A stretch of DNA of 64,000 nt. Source: Chlorella sorokiniana. Taxonomy: Eukaryota > Chlorophyta > Trebouxiophyceae > Chlorellales > Chlorellaceae. A model generated the notes under the pieces. It was not told the DNA's origin and ran no database searches. It saw nothing but the letters and a program-made list of their open reading frames with translations. The stretch lies in NCBI GenBank assembly GCA_025917655.1, contig CP084614.1, positions 1,674,001 through 1,738,000 of the forward strand, written 5' to 3'. The position numbers and the translations under genes were made by a program. Of this stretch, positions 10,891-22,263 are shown one piece after another. Position 1 is the first letter of the stretch; every line of letters starts with the position of its first letter.

Positions 10891-13736
10891 TCATTGCTCT
10901 TCTGGCCGTCCCTTGTTGGCCGCCGTCTCCAGCTCGCTTCCCCATACCGCCAGCGTGCTGCCGCCCTCCACCACCATGACTCCCGTCAGCTTTACTTTAT
11001 GTCCTCCATCTGGGCTGGTGCTGCTTTCCAGGATGGTTATGCGCAGCCGGCATGACTCATGCTGCGTGGCCTGCAGCTCGGCAGCATGGCGATTCTGTTC
11101 AATTGACCAAGGGCCCTGGAGTTGCAACAGGTTCTCTTGCCCATCCTCACCTGAAACCGCACCACTTCGGTGAGAGAAGCATCTCGATCCCAGTAGCCAT
11201 CCAACACGCTTGGTTCACAGCTGCGTCAGTGGAGGACTGGAACGGTTGAGCAGCTGCTTGGGTGTCGTCCGGGCAGCTGGTGACAGGTGCTGCAGGCCCC
11301 TGCGCAGAGGCAACCTTACGTGCAGCCCGCCACGCACTCCACACGGGCTTGCCCCATCTTCTCGTAACTTTTCAGAAAGGCGACTAACACTTCGTTTGTG
11401 TCGGTGCTCAGCGGGCCTTGGACCGCCGTGGTGCTGTCGAACTCCAGCTCGGCCCAGCTGCCCGGCTTGTCGCTGATCCAGCCCCACTTTTCATTCAGCA
11501 GCACTGCACCTGGACGTTCGTTGACAAAGGCGAAGCCCTCCTGTGCCACAACCACCTGAGCCATGGCCCAGCGGTAGGGGGAGAAATATGTGGGGAGGCT
11601 TTGGTGGGCTTACAGGGGAAGGAAGTGCATGAAGGCGGCCCACCACCTTCTCAAAATCGCGAGACAGGAGGCATGTGGAGGAGCTGCGGTGGAAGTTGCC
11701 GGGGTCATGGGCGCGGGGATCGCCTCCTGCAGGTGACGCAGTGGCAAGTGCTTGGTCATGCAGCAGCAAGTGCTTGGGCTTGTCCTCAAGGTCGCCTGCG
11801 GGCATGCATGTGTTGTGGCAACTGCCTGCAAAGGCAGGCCGCCACCTGCACCGCCTCCTCGTCTTCCTCCGCCAGCGGCTGCCACGCCAGGCTGACCGCT
11901 GTCTCTTGCACCAGGCCAACCAGCAAGTCAGCGAGGGCGTGGTGCCCCGTGAAGCCGCTGGGGTGGATCGTGTCGTCGTAAAACACGTCCTTGGCGCTCC
12001 CCTCCAGCACGGGCAGCTCCGAACCCTGGTCGTCGTACGCCTTGTGTACTGCATGGCGCCAGCACAGCCTGGCTTCGCTCAACTAGAACTGGGAGGACAC
12101 CCACAGCATGCATCAACACCCCTTCAGTGCCTGTCCCGCTGCACTTAAGCAGCAGCGCTCACTCCGGAAGCCCGTCACATTCTTCGTCATCAGGTGGTAA
12201 GAGGCGGCACGTAGGGAGAGCAGCGGCAGACCATAGAACTGACCTGCAGCGCAGAGCAACATGTCAGCAAAAGCCAGCGAAACGTCGCTTCCCTTGCAGC
12301 CAGCATGCCAGCCCCGCACTGACCATACACAGCAAAGTCATTCTCCGCTGTTACTAGGTAATCGGCGGCGGTGCCATTTTCCCGCCCCCGGCAATGATGT
12401 AGGCATAATGGTTGAGCAGCACAACGGCTGGCCTGCAGGTGTGCCCAGCCGACTGATAAATTTCTTCCAGGCACCAAGGAACTGGCCAGTTGCCTGGGCG
12501 TGGCAGCCAGCTGCGGGCGCACCTGTGCGGGAACTCTAGCAGCTTGCGCAGCAGGCGCTCAAAGGCCATACGTTCTGGGGAGTCAAAGAAATTGGTCACG
12601 GTGGGGTCGTTCATCGCAAACTCCACCACAACCTGCGCATTCCACCAACAAATGTTCCTGCAGTTGACTGGTCTGTCAGGAGGGTTGAGCGCATTGGCAG
12701 GCAGCCATTCAACCGCAGGACCACCTAAACCCTTCGTCCAGCGCACCAAGTCAACGTCTTCCCGCACAAAGTCCTTGGCACAAACCGAAAAGAGGCCTGC
12801 AGCAGAGCACATCGGAAGCAAGTCGTCAGAAGGAGGTGTAACAAACAGGAGGGTTGGCAGCCGGCCTACGCCTCACTTGACTGCGTGCCCGCCAGCGCGG
12901 CATTCTTGATTGTGTGAACCACGCCCGGAGACACGCCATGGAGCCACTGCGTAAACCAGTCTAGTGCGCCCAAGCTGCCTTCGATGTGGGGAAAGGCGCC
13001 TGTTCCCCAATTACAGAGGCCCCGATTGCGGCGACCGACAGCGGCTGGCCTGCAAAAGCATGCGGCACACGCTTGGCAGGCAAGCAATCAACGCGAGATA
13101 CTATTGTGCAACAGGAGCTTGCATGCCGGCGGTGTGGGTTGTGCACACCTGACAGCAGCTTGTCCACGCAGCGGCGCATGCGTGCACGGTCCCCAAAGCT
13201 GTACAAGCCGCGCTGCATGGAGCGTCGCGGCAGGAAGGGTGTGTGCTGCCAAAGCCGCTGTACCAAGCCAGCGTCATACTGCAAGCCACCATAGCGAGAA
13301 GGTGTGAGCTGTTACCTCACCGACAATGCAGAGAATGTTGGTGCATGCAGCGCACCCGACCGCCAAGCGCCGCCGCTGCTGCTGCCGACATGCCATCAGG
13401 GAAGGCTGAAGATGGCTGTGATGCTTGTGAAGGATCTTCCTGTGGATTTACTTGAGGTATAGGAGCATTTATCACCTCTCCACAGGGTAAGCTGGAGCTT
13501 GGGCAAGGGGGACAGGTGCCGCCTGCCGCCACGCCACTGGCAGTGGCCCCAGCAGGAGCAACTTCGATGCCGGCCTGTGACAGGCACCGGTTGCAATCAA
13601 GCTTTCCTGCCGTCTGTCTCAAGCCTCCAACCGAGCGGACAGCGTATGCAACAAGGAGCGAAGACAAGAGCAGCAGCACAACAAGAACGAAATACCGCGT
13701 GGTGTGTAGAGCGGAACGTTGTGTTTTTATTGCCAT
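10891..13736 (-). CDS. SGNH-hydrolase-like type II membrane protein
   Basis: Starts with ATG at 13734-13736. A short basic N-terminus is followed by one strong hydrophobic segment, YFVLVVLLLLSSLLVAYAV, and a Cys/Pro-rich linker, which suggests a signal anchor with the rest lumenal. The catalytic part shows the SGNH order: SVAAIGASV (block I), VVEFAMNDPT (block III) and DDTIHPSGFTGHH (block V, D-x-x-H). A C-terminal beta-rich region follows (VNERPGAVLLNEKWGW, then SCRLRITILESS). There are at least six exons. In block I the frame changes between GASV and WGTGAFPH as if one base were missing near 13000. Such proteins act as esterases or O-acyl modifiers of glycans; the substrate is unknown. I recognise the fold signature but no named orthologue. 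Confidence 0.65.
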
Positions 13737-14057
13737 ACTTAACAGATCAAAACCTTATCAATTCTGCATAAAGAGAAAGACGACCTTCTGAATTGTCAAG
13801 GAAGGCATACATAAAGTGGGCACCATTCACAGGCTCCATAAACTTTGTTCAAGTCATCGATCCATCAAGAAGGCAGATGGCCGCCCCACCGACCCCCTTT
13901 CCCGCCGCTGAGGCGGCGACAGCGGGCAGCACCCTCTAACTAAGATGCATGTGGCAGGTTCCCTAACATTCCCATGTGGCCACACGTTGTTGCTAGGGTA
14001 TCCTTTGATTACATATATGACTGAGGCCGCCTGGAAAAGATTCCACTTACAGCCTGA
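13737..14057. other. Intergenic: SGNH 5' side and OTU1 3' side
   Basis: A/T-richer spacer between two minus-strand genes. It holds the putative OTU1 poly(A) signal and nothing else I can support. Confidence 0.5.
14009..14013 (-). promoter_or_regulatory. Putative TGTAA poly(A) signal of OTU1
   Basis: TTACA on the plus strand reads TGTAA on the minus strand. It lies about 45 nt past the OTU1 stop reconstructed at 14058-14060, which supports that stop as the true end. Confidence 0.4.
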
Positions 14058-15642
14058 TCAGTACTCAGAAAAATTACTGTGTCCAGTCTTTTGGCATGCT
14101 CAACCGCCTCCTTTTCACCCTTCAGGCCTATCTGGCACACTCCACACCTGCAACAGTATTGCGAAGCATGCAATAGTCATGAAATATTCGTAACATCTTC
14201 TTGAATCGCTTGTAAAAATCAGAGCGGCAGCTCGCCCAGCACCCCAAGCCCCGCGCAGCTCACCGCAGCGTGAAGTTGGCTGTGTCGGTGAACTGGCGAG
14301 CCTGGTGAGCCCTGGCAGCCAGATCCTGCGCCCCGTGCATGATGGCTTCGCAACGGGGACCGCTGGTAGGGAAGGCTGTCACGTCCAGCTCCTCAGGCGC
14401 GCCCTCAAACGCCGCCACCGCCAGCGCATCGTAGTGCAGGCCGTCGTAGAGGACCATGGAGCGCTCTTGGTAGCCCGCGTCTTGTCCGTAGATGTCTGGA
14501 GGGGATCAGGGTGGGCGCCGTGTGTCATAATAGGATAATTGGGGATGGGGGCGGAGTCCGTGTTTGAGGCAAGGGTTGGGAGGGACGGGGCACAACTGCC
14601 TGGGAACTGATCAGCACAACCATTTGTGCAAGCGCCCAGGCCGACCCAGCAAAGTTGCCGCAGCACCCACGCACCCACGCGCGTAGTCTGGATGTCAAAC
14701 GCCGCAATCTCCCGGCCCAGGTGGCGTGACAGGATGGACAGCTCGATTGCGCCGCCCCAGCGACTGGGGTCCCGGATCCATGCACAGTATTCTGCTGGCG
14801 CCTTGCCCAGCACCGCCTCGTTCCACTCGTAAGGGTCTGCCAGCACCGCGTCCGCAATCACCTGCCTGCACATGGGGAATTGCATTGGCAGAAAAGCCTT
14901 GCATAGGCGAGACGCCCCACAAGCCATCAAACAGCGTCGGCTGGATCCCCCTGGATCCCCCAGGCGAGCGATCAACACGACAGGCAGACAGCCCACCTCA
15001 GCTGCGGCGCAAGGCGGCGGCTGTGCTGCGTCACGTAGCCCACCGCGTTGAAAAGGCAGCTGTTGTCGCTGTCGATGATGCGGCGCACTACCGCCGTGCC
15101 GTCTGCCAGCGGCACGGCAATGGGGCGCCCTGCTGCGCGGCAGCTCCCTTGCCTGCGTTGGCGGATGTTGGGTGCGCACGCACGGGTGATGTAGCCCGCG
15201 CTTGCGGCGCTGCTGCTTTGGGTGCTGTTGCTGAGACAGGCGGCTGGGGTGGTGCTGCGCCCGGCAGGTCTGGCACAGTCTCGCCAAGGGACAGCGCAAT
15301 CGCCCGCGCCAGCTGCTCATCCTCGCTGAGCCCCGCAACGGACGCGCTTGCTGCAACCGCAGGCTGGCCGTTGTTGCTCGCAGCGGCTGCTGTGCCCACT
15401 GGCAGGGGCAGCTGTGTGACGGTCAAGGAGTCGCCGGCTCGAAGTCCCAGGGCGGTGACCGCAGCGGCCCCACCATCCAGCGGGAAGTCCAACCTCTTGG
15501 GTGGGAACCCGCCACGCAGCTCCTGCTGTGCTGGTGGTACGCCTGTCTTCTCAGCCAACAGCTGCCGAAAGGTGTCGATGGTGCAATCTTCATCAATTTT
15601 AAGGGTTCCCTGGCCTTCAGGCCCTCGCACACGGAGCATCAT
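14058..15642 (-). CDS. OTU1: Ubiquitin thioesterase OTU1/YOD1 type
   Basis: Deubiquitinase of the OTU cysteine-protease family. Yeast and plant relatives work with Cdc48/p97 in ER-associated degradation. Start ATG at 15640-15642 (MMLRVRGPEGQG) opens a ubiquitin-like UBX-type domain. A spacer with a short helix, LSEDEQLARAIALSL, follows. The OTU core has the nucleophile in DNSCLFNAVGY near 15045 and the histidine in YDGLHYDALAV near 14430. The long reading frame appears to end at NFTLR near 14264, but that point is a GTGAGC donor. The exon at 14058-14147 then supplies RCGVCQIGLKGEKEAVEHA and TGHSNFSEY plus stop, the C2H2 zinc finger typical of OTU1. One base must be missing in the A run (plus-strand T at 14089-14092) for both halves of the finger to be in frame. 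Confidence 0.88.
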
Positions 15643-16067
15643 TGTTGCGCTCACTGCCAACGGTCGCTAGTGGCGGTTGCGGCCAGGCGGTCAAGGCGCC
15701 GGCTGTCAAGCCACACACAATGGGGTATTCCTCCGGCTGCAGTCGGCCCCACGATAACCTCAGGTTTGTTAGCAGCTCCAAAAGGAAGGTGCGAAGCAAC
15801 AGGCGCGAGAAGTAGCGGAGGATGGCCGATTGAAGCTGCGACAAGGTTTTTTCCTACTGTGTACAATAAATACCTCCGAACAATAGTGGGCAGGTGAGAG
15901 GGCCCCTGAAAAGGGGTTCCGTGCTGCACCCGGCGTGCTGCGTTGTGCTGCGCCTCTTCCCCGCCTCAAGAACACCTGGTTACCGGAATATGACTATTCA
16001 TCGACTGACACAGTCGCCCTACATGATACAACCAAATAAACGGTCGCATTAAGTTTCGTTTGTGGAA
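15643..16067. other. Divergent promoter region OTU1/GLDH
   Basis: 425-nt spacer between two start codons pointing outward. It must carry both promoters and 5' UTRs. No recognisable element beyond a general drop in GC. Confidence 0.5.
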
Positions 16068-19000
16068 ATGCGCAGGGCGGCCGCTCGCCTGCTCCAGCAG
16101 GTAGCTGCTGGCGCTCGTGACTACGTCAAAGACACCGCAAGTAGGAAGGGTAGGGGCAGAAGATGATACAGCCATGTCCCAATTGTCTGGGTTGGCGGCT
16201 ACCAGACGTCGGCCGCCTAGCGGCTGTGTCCGCAAGGCTGTGTAGCAATGCTGAGTCTGTCCTCCTGCTGCAGCGTCCGATGTAATTACGGCCATCAAGC
16301 ATCGAGGTGCAAGCAGCGCTGCAAACGGCACCAGGAAAGGCCCTAACACGGTTCGCAACCACAGCCACGGGCAGAAGGGTCCGCAGCGTGGTCGCATCCT
16401 CATGGGCGGCCCCGCAGCTGCCGCCACTGAGGCTGCGCCGCTGACCGCGGAGGAGCTGGCGGCGCGGGAGCGCAACAACTACCTGCTGGGGGCCACCTTG
16501 GTGGCGCTGTCGGGGTATGGGTATTACATCACCACCCAGGCGCGGGGAGCGGGGTGCCGCCGCCCTCCACGGAGCATCTGGTGAACTGGTCGGGCACGCA
16601 CGAGTGCCAGGTGGCACGCTACTACCAGCCCGAGACAGTGGAGCAGCTGGAGGAGCTGGTGAAGCAGGCGCACGAGCAGGGTGAGCGGCGGCACCCGCTG
16701 CCTCAGTGGGCAGCCCTGCTCGCCCTCCTGGCCAGGCGCTCCCAGCCTGCGCACTGTGAAAGGAACCAAAACACCGCTGAGTCCGCAGTCCCAAGCACGA
16801 AGCGCCGGGACTTGCTGCTGCTCCTGCTGCAGGGCGTAAGCTGCGCTGCATGGGGTCGGGGCTGTCCCCCAACGGCATCGCCTTCAATCCCGACGGCATG
16901 GTCAGCTTGGCCCTCATGGACAGGATCCTCAGCATAGACAAGGAGGCGGGGCGGGTGCGGCGGCAGCGCTGCCTCGCAGCCTCTGCAGCCTTGCAGCGCC
17001 TGGCCGTGTGCCCGCGCGCCATGCCTGCCCTCGCCGTCCCTCAGCGAGATGCTTGGGGCAAGGGCATCCTGGTTTGAAGGCGCGTGCCCTTCCCTCCAAC
17101 CGGTGCAGGTCACGGTGCAGGCGGGGGCGCGGGTGCAGGCTGTCGCAGACGAGCTGCGCCAGCACGGCCTCAGCCTGCAAAACTACGCGTCCATTCGCGA
17201 GCAGACCATCGGCGGCTTCACGCAGGTGGGATGCGGCCAGCGGCGGCAGGGCAGGGGATGCGCACGGTGGGTCGCGTAGGTTTGTGGCAAGGTCGATGCG
17301 CCTGATGGCAGGCGTCCTTGCATCCAAAATTTCGCTGCTCCTCTGCCAGCTTAGACGCCTGTCGTCACAGCGCCCGCCGCTGCTTCAATCCGCCCCTGCT
17401 CCCGCCGCTCGACAGGTCAGCGCGCACGGCACGGGTGCCGCCATCCCGCCAGTCGACGAGCAGGTGGTGGCCCTGAAGCTGGTGACCCCCGCCCTGGGCA
17501 CCATTGAGCTCAGTAAGGTGACAGCTCCGCAGGCCAGCAAGCCGACCGCTCTGCTTGGCCTGGGTTGGGGCCTGCGCAGGAGCAGGTGCAAAGAGACGGC
17601 ACAGCGGGGCGCGAAGCTGCTTCCGCCACTGCGCGCCTCCACACACGCCTGCCCGCCCCTTGCAGAGCCAGGACCCTGAGCTCTTTGAGCTGGCCAAGGT
17701 CGGGCTAGGCTGCCTGGGCGTGGTGGCGGAGGTGACGCTGCAGGTGCGGCCCAGCAGGCTCTCCATCTGGATGCTGCGGGCAAGCCTGTGGCCGTGCAAA
17801 TCAGGCCCAAGTGCTGGGCGCTTGCTTGCCTTGCCTCCTGCCAACTGCCTCTTCTTTGCCCCCCCGCCGCCGCTGCCGCAGTGTGTGCCCGCCCACCGTC
17901 TCGTGGAGCGCACGAGCGTGAGCGGGCTGAGGGAGGTGCGGCGGCTGCATGCGCAGCGCCTGCGGGAGAACAAGCACCTGCGCTACATGTGGATCCCCAA
18001 CACCGACACCGTGGTGGTGGTCACCTGCAACGAGGTGCTGCCGGTGAGACCCTTGCTCCAGCTTCTGTTTGGAGCGTGTGTGGGTTCGGGTGTGGAGGGT
18101 GGAGGGGGGAGGGGGAGGTCTACTCAGTCTCATGCTCGAGGTGTTGGCAGCAGCCCACCTGGGCTGAGCAAGCCTGCGCTCTCCTTGCCGCACCCCAGGG
18201 CCAGGAGCCCACCGTACCGCCCAGCAAGTACAGCGAGGAGCAGCGGCTGGCGCCCCTGCGCTCCCTGCTGCGCAGCCGGCTGCCCCCGAGGCGGCGGGCG
18301 AGGTGGACGCCCTGTCGGCCACGCAGTGCCGCGACCGCCTGCTGGCGCTGGCGCCGCTGGATGCCGCGTGGGTGCGGCGGGTGAACCAGGCTGAGGCGGA
18401 GCACTGGCGGCGATGGTGAGCGGCGGTGGCGGGGCAGCGCTCAAGGGCTGGAGCCTGCCTTTGCAGCTCCACCGCCTGCTGAGCCCAGCCATTGCGCGCC
18501 GCCACCCATTTTTCCGTACTTGCCTTTCCCCTGCCTTGCTGCAGCGAGGGCGTGAGGGTGGGGTGGAGCGACGAGCTGCTGGGCTTCGACTGCGGCGGGC
18601 AGCAGTGGGTGCTGGAGACCGCGTTCCCTGCCGGCACGCGGGAGCAGCCCGACGGCAGGTCTGCCGCTGCCTGTGGGCACTGCCCCGCCCCGCTCCTGCT
18701 GTGCCTCATGCATGTCGGCGCCTGCTGCCCAGCCTGGCATGCACATGATGCGTCCAATCCCTCCCCGCCTGGCTCCCCCTGCGCTCACCCGCGCTTTCCT
18801 CCCCACAGCGACCTGGCCTACATGGAGGAGCTGCTGCGCCTGGTGGCCGACCACAGCGTGCCAGCCCCCGCCCCCATCGAGCAGCGCTGGACGGCCGGCA
18901 GCTCCGCGCCCATGAGCCCCAGCCACGGCCCCCGGCTCGCTGCACAGCTGGGTGGGCATCATCATGTACCTGGCTGAGCTGGAGCCGCAGCAGCGGCAGG

Positions 19001-19419
19001 CGGTCACCGAGGGGTGCGTGGCGTGGCAGCGCACAGCGGGAGGGGAGCCAGGGCGCGGCGCATGGCCGTCGCACCGCGCACTTGCATGGCGACGGCTGCT
19101 GCTGCTGCTGCTGTGTGACCCGGGCGTGCGTGCTTTGCTGGCTGCGCTGCAGCTTCCGGCGGTACGCGCAGCTGGTGGAGCGCGAGCTGATGCCCAAGTA
19201 TGGCGCCACCGAGCACTGGGCCAAGATCGAGGTGCCCGCAGACCCGCAGCAGCTGAGCGCCGTGCAGGCGCGCCTGGCTGCGCGCTACCCGCTGACGGCC
19301 TTCAGCGCGGCGCGGCGGCGGCTGGACCCCACAACATCCTGGGCAGCCCCATGGTGGACGCTCTGATGCCCCTCAGCGCACCCAGCGCGGGCCGCGGCAC
19401 CGAAGCTGCGCAAGCGTGA
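16068..19419 (+). CDS. GLDH: L-galactono-1,4-lactone dehydrogenase, mitochondrial
   Basis: Last enzyme of the plant Smirnoff-Wheeler ascorbate pathway: oxidises L-galactono-1,4-lactone and passes electrons to cytochrome c. The N-terminus MRRAAARLLQQ is basic and amphipathic like a mitochondrial presequence. A hydrophobic segment follows (YLLGATLVALSGYGYYI), consistent with an inner-membrane anchor. The FAD domain has CMGSGLSPNGIAF, VTVQAGARVQAVADELR, IREQTIGGF and SAHGTGAAIPPVDEQVV. The substrate domain has the GLDH hallmark RYMWIPNTDTVVVV and EHWAKIEVPADPQQL, closing with DPHNILGSPMVDAL if one C is restored. Exon 1 may end at CAG/GTAGCT (16099-16100) or at 16140. Frame breaks at 16551-16554, 18929-18933 and 19327-19330 are each cured by one extra G or C. 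The gene is divergent from OTU1. Confidence 0.93.
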
Positions 19420-19691
19420 CACGCAAGCACAGCCGCACTGTGAAGCACACGACACGAATCCTGTGCCCCCAGCGCTTTTTGATGACTGCAAAGTTCTTGC
19501 AAAGGAATGAAACATCAAGCAGCAGGGAGGTGCTGTCAGCGTCCTGCAGCCGTCCCGCCCGGTCCTAGGGTGCTCTCTTCCAAGCTGCAGCTTCGAGGGA
19601 TTAAGTGGCAGCCGAGATACATTCCTCTTAGACCTCGAAGATTGCACAGTCATCGTTGTGCGTTGTCGCACAATCGTCTCCTGCAACCGAG

Positions 19692-20150
19692 ATGTTGGGC
19701 GGCCCGCTGCAGCTTCTTTGGGGGCCGGCCATCTACATGATTCTGGCCGCCCTCGGCCTTAATCAATTCAAGGTATCCACTGCCGCCTTCCGTGTGCGAC
19801 TGCCCTGCCGCCGTCTACCTGGCCGGCAGCTCCCAGCCGGAAACTTGTGTTTCTCCTGTGCAGATCATCTACCATCTGTTGGCCCGCTTCCTGTCCCAGT
19901 CAAGCAGCAACCCGGTGTGGCAGGCGGTGCAGCCAGCCTTTCGGCAGCAGCTTACGTTCTTCGAGAGCATCTTTGGGAAGCCCGCCACCTTTTCCCCCAC
20001 CGTCACACACGTGAGAGCGTGTCATAGCTGTTCCTTGGCAGGCGTGCGTATGCATGCCTGCACTCTGATGTCTGTTGTTGTCTGTTGCAGGTCCTGCTGG
20101 TGGCCATCATGCTTGTCCTGATCGTCAACCTGGACCTGCGCCGCCGCTGA
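19692..20150 (+). CDS. Unrecognised small membrane protein, 95 residues
   Basis: Three clean exons join in frame: 19692-19772, 19864-20010 and 20091-20150, with GTATCC and GTGAGA donors and two CAG acceptors. The product begins MLGGPLQLLWGPAIYMILAA and ends VAIMLVLIVNLDLRRR. It has a hydrophobic stretch at each end around a soluble middle rich in aromatic and Gln residues (FLSQSSSNPVWQAVQPAF, FFESIFGK). The Arg triplet at the C-terminus suggests the last segment ends at a membrane face. I do not recognise the family. Good splice sites and codon style like the neighbouring genes argue that it is real. It stands alone between GLDH and the convergent chalcone-isomerase-like gene. Confidence 0.65.
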
Positions 20151-20547
20151 TGAACGCACACAGCGCGTTGGCTCTCCGCTGCCAACCCATCCTCCGCCAG
20201 AGAGTGCTGCACTGCAAGATTCGCTGCCTGCTTGGCCAAGAAGCCCATTCAACCCTACGGCGTATACCCTGCCGACCACTTCCCAGCCTGGTTTAGTGCG
20301 CTTGCATGTACACGAAGGCTCAGCTGTGCAATGTGCTATGCATAGAAGCATCAATCAAATCGGGGAGTAACTCAGGGCAGTGTGACGGGATCTCAGGAAG
20401 AAGGGCAACTGGTGCAAAACTGGGGCGCTCTGGTGGTCCATGGTGGCACGGCGGACAAGGAGGGGGCTTCAACAGTGGTACACAAGCTCTGGCTGGGTCG
20501 GGCAGCCAGACCCAGCAGCAGGGCTGCGCGGGCGTGCGCGGCGGCGC
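20151..20547. other. Convergent 3' spacer
   Basis: Lies between the stop of the small membrane protein (+) and the stop of the chalcone-isomerase-like gene (-). It holds the 3' UTRs; nothing else is seen. Confidence 0.5.
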
Positions 20548-21808
20548 CTAGCCCAGCACCATGCTGGCGAGGCCCCGGCCGATGCTCTCCTTGGCGCCCC
20601 TGCTCACAGGGTCCCCGCCCAGGTAGATGCCCAGCAGGCTGTGGGCCAGACCGCGGCTGGCTATGGTGCCCGCCTGCAGCGCAGGGCAGGCAGGCGGGCG
20701 GGCAGCGCGCAGCGGGCTTCAGTGGCGAGTCCAGGCTCCCCCGGCGAGGCACCTGGGCACAGGGCCAGGCAGCAGCCCACCTGCTTGCCGTCAATCTTGG
20801 TGGTGAGGCGGCTGCCGCTGGCCACAAACGTGATCTCCAGCCCCTTTCGGAAGGAGGCCGCATCAAACTGCGAACGGAAGGCCGCCAGCGCCGCCAGCTC
20901 CCCGCGGCCTGCAGCGGCGGCGCCAGCCGCTCCTCCAGCGCCTCCAGGAAGGCGCCGCGCTTGACCAGGCCGCTGGTGACGACGATGCGCAGCGTCTTCT
21001 CCACCCCTCCGCCGCCACCAGCTCTGCAGGGCAGGCGCAACAGGCGATCAAGGCCAGCCTGCTCCCATGCAGGGCAGGCTGGGGACGGTTGCACAGCCCA
21101 GCAGTACATGACAAGCAAGGCAAGCAAGCTCAAGATCAGCCTTGGCAGCGGGGGCGCACCGTCAAACAGGCGCTGGTCCCTGGCCAGGGCGGCCGCATCG
21201 GCGCTGCCAAACTTGGCGCGCAGCGCGGATCGTACCGACCCAGGGTCCACAAACAGGGCGAGCGCGTAGAGGTCGAGGCCCTTGATGCCCGCAATGCGCT
21301 TGTTGCGGGCGCTGCAGAAGGTTGTGGGAACACCGTGGACGACACTCGATGCACCTTTGCGCCGAGAGTGTGCATCAACCGCAGGGCGTGCGCAGGCGGG
21401 CTGCAACTGTACTGTAGCCTTGTAGCGGCCAGATTGCAGACAGGGATTCTGATTCTGGTCGTGCGGCGGCGGCAGGCACGCACCCAACGCCGGTGACCAC
21501 GGGGCACCCGACCTTCCCCGCACAGTACTCGAGCTCCCCAGGGAAGATGGTGCCCGTCCTGCAGTTGCCATCAACAAAATACTAAGGCCAAACCTCGGCT
21601 TGACAGGTGATGGGTAGAGCAAGCTGCAGCTGCCACACCTCTTCTCTTTCACCGGCGGCGGTGCAGCGGACGGGCCTAAGACGCTGGCGGCAAGACTGGC
21701 AAACGGCGCAAATCCGAGAATCGGTCGCCGGCCACGATATTCTCGATCCTCAGTCGGCAGCAGCAGCTGGGCACTGCCCCTCGTCGCAAAGTTCGGTTGG
21801 CAGCCCAT
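20548..21808 (-). CDS. Chalcone-isomerase-like protein (fatty-acid-binding type)
   Basis: The chalcone isomerase fold is plain. TGTIFPGELEYCAGK is followed after an intron by NKRIAGIKGLDLYALALFVD, then LRIVVTSGLVKRGAFLEALE and ITFVASGSRLTTKIDGK. The last exon has LLGIYLGGDPVSRGAKESIG. The protein ends SMVLG with the TAG stop at 20548-20550. The leader upstream of VKEKR has no clear ATG choice; 21806-21808 is the first good one and the region could be a plastid transit peptide, since plant FAP members are plastidial. The intron before TGTIF is best read as 80 nt with an AG/GTGTGG donor. The usual active-site set for naringenin chalcone cannot be confirmed by eye, so fatty-acid binding or metabolism is the safer role. 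Confidence 0.8.
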
Positions 21809-22263
21809 GGCTGGCAGCCCCCAGCAGTTTTCGCCCGATCTAGCAATTTGAATCAATCTGGCAATGATCGGAGCCGAAGATGAGCAGGGAGTGAGGCTGA
21901 TTCCACGCCGCTGTTGACCTGGCAGCGCATCAACGGGGCCAATGCGTTGTGGGTGGTGGGCGGATGGGTTACAAAAACATTGTGCAGTAATCAGCTCAAT
22001 CTGGAAAATTCCCACGCATTGAAATTCACTATGTTGCACAAAGAGGTGCTAGCAAAGCGATGGTCAGTCCCAGAGGTAGGTGCGTGCATGAGCGGGTGAC
22101 GACAGAAAGTGGACTGTCGAGTGCGACTGTCCATTAGGGCCCCATGCTGCATGGCCTTCTGGAATGTTGAGAACAACAGGCAAATTAGGAGATGCTTAGG
22201 CAGGAAAATTGCAAGTACAGTGATAAGGCGGAGTAACAAACTGGGAACTACAGCTCAATGCAG
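21809..22263. other. Intergenic between two minus-strand genes
   Basis: Markedly A/T-richer spacer containing the putative poly(A) signal of the methyltransferase gene and the promoter of the chalcone-isomerase-like gene. No other feature is supported. Confidence 0.5.
21969..21973 (-). promoter_or_regulatory. Putative TGTAA poly(A) signal
   Basis: TGTAA on the minus strand lies 291 nt past the stop of the isoprenylcysteine methyltransferase-like gene, in an A/T-rich stretch. Confidence 0.35.

Noticed and set aside
16551-19330. Programmed -1/+1 frameshifting or RNA editing in GLDH
   Set aside because: The same kind of single-base loss occurs in nearly all genes of the window, including calmodulin and eL19, without shared slippery heptamers. 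A sequencing artefact is simpler.
21559-21593. A 35-nt mini-intron in the chalcone-isomerase-like gene (AG/GTTTGG to TGCAG)
   Set aside because: It keeps frame, but a donor further upstream (AG/GTGTGG) with the same acceptor gives an 80-nt intron in the same phase. That size is ordinary, so the mini-intron is not needed.
20393-22039. 548-codon minus-strand open frame
   Set aside because: It spans exons, introns and flanks of the chalcone-isomerase-like gene and is open mainly because stop codons are rare in GC-rich DNA.
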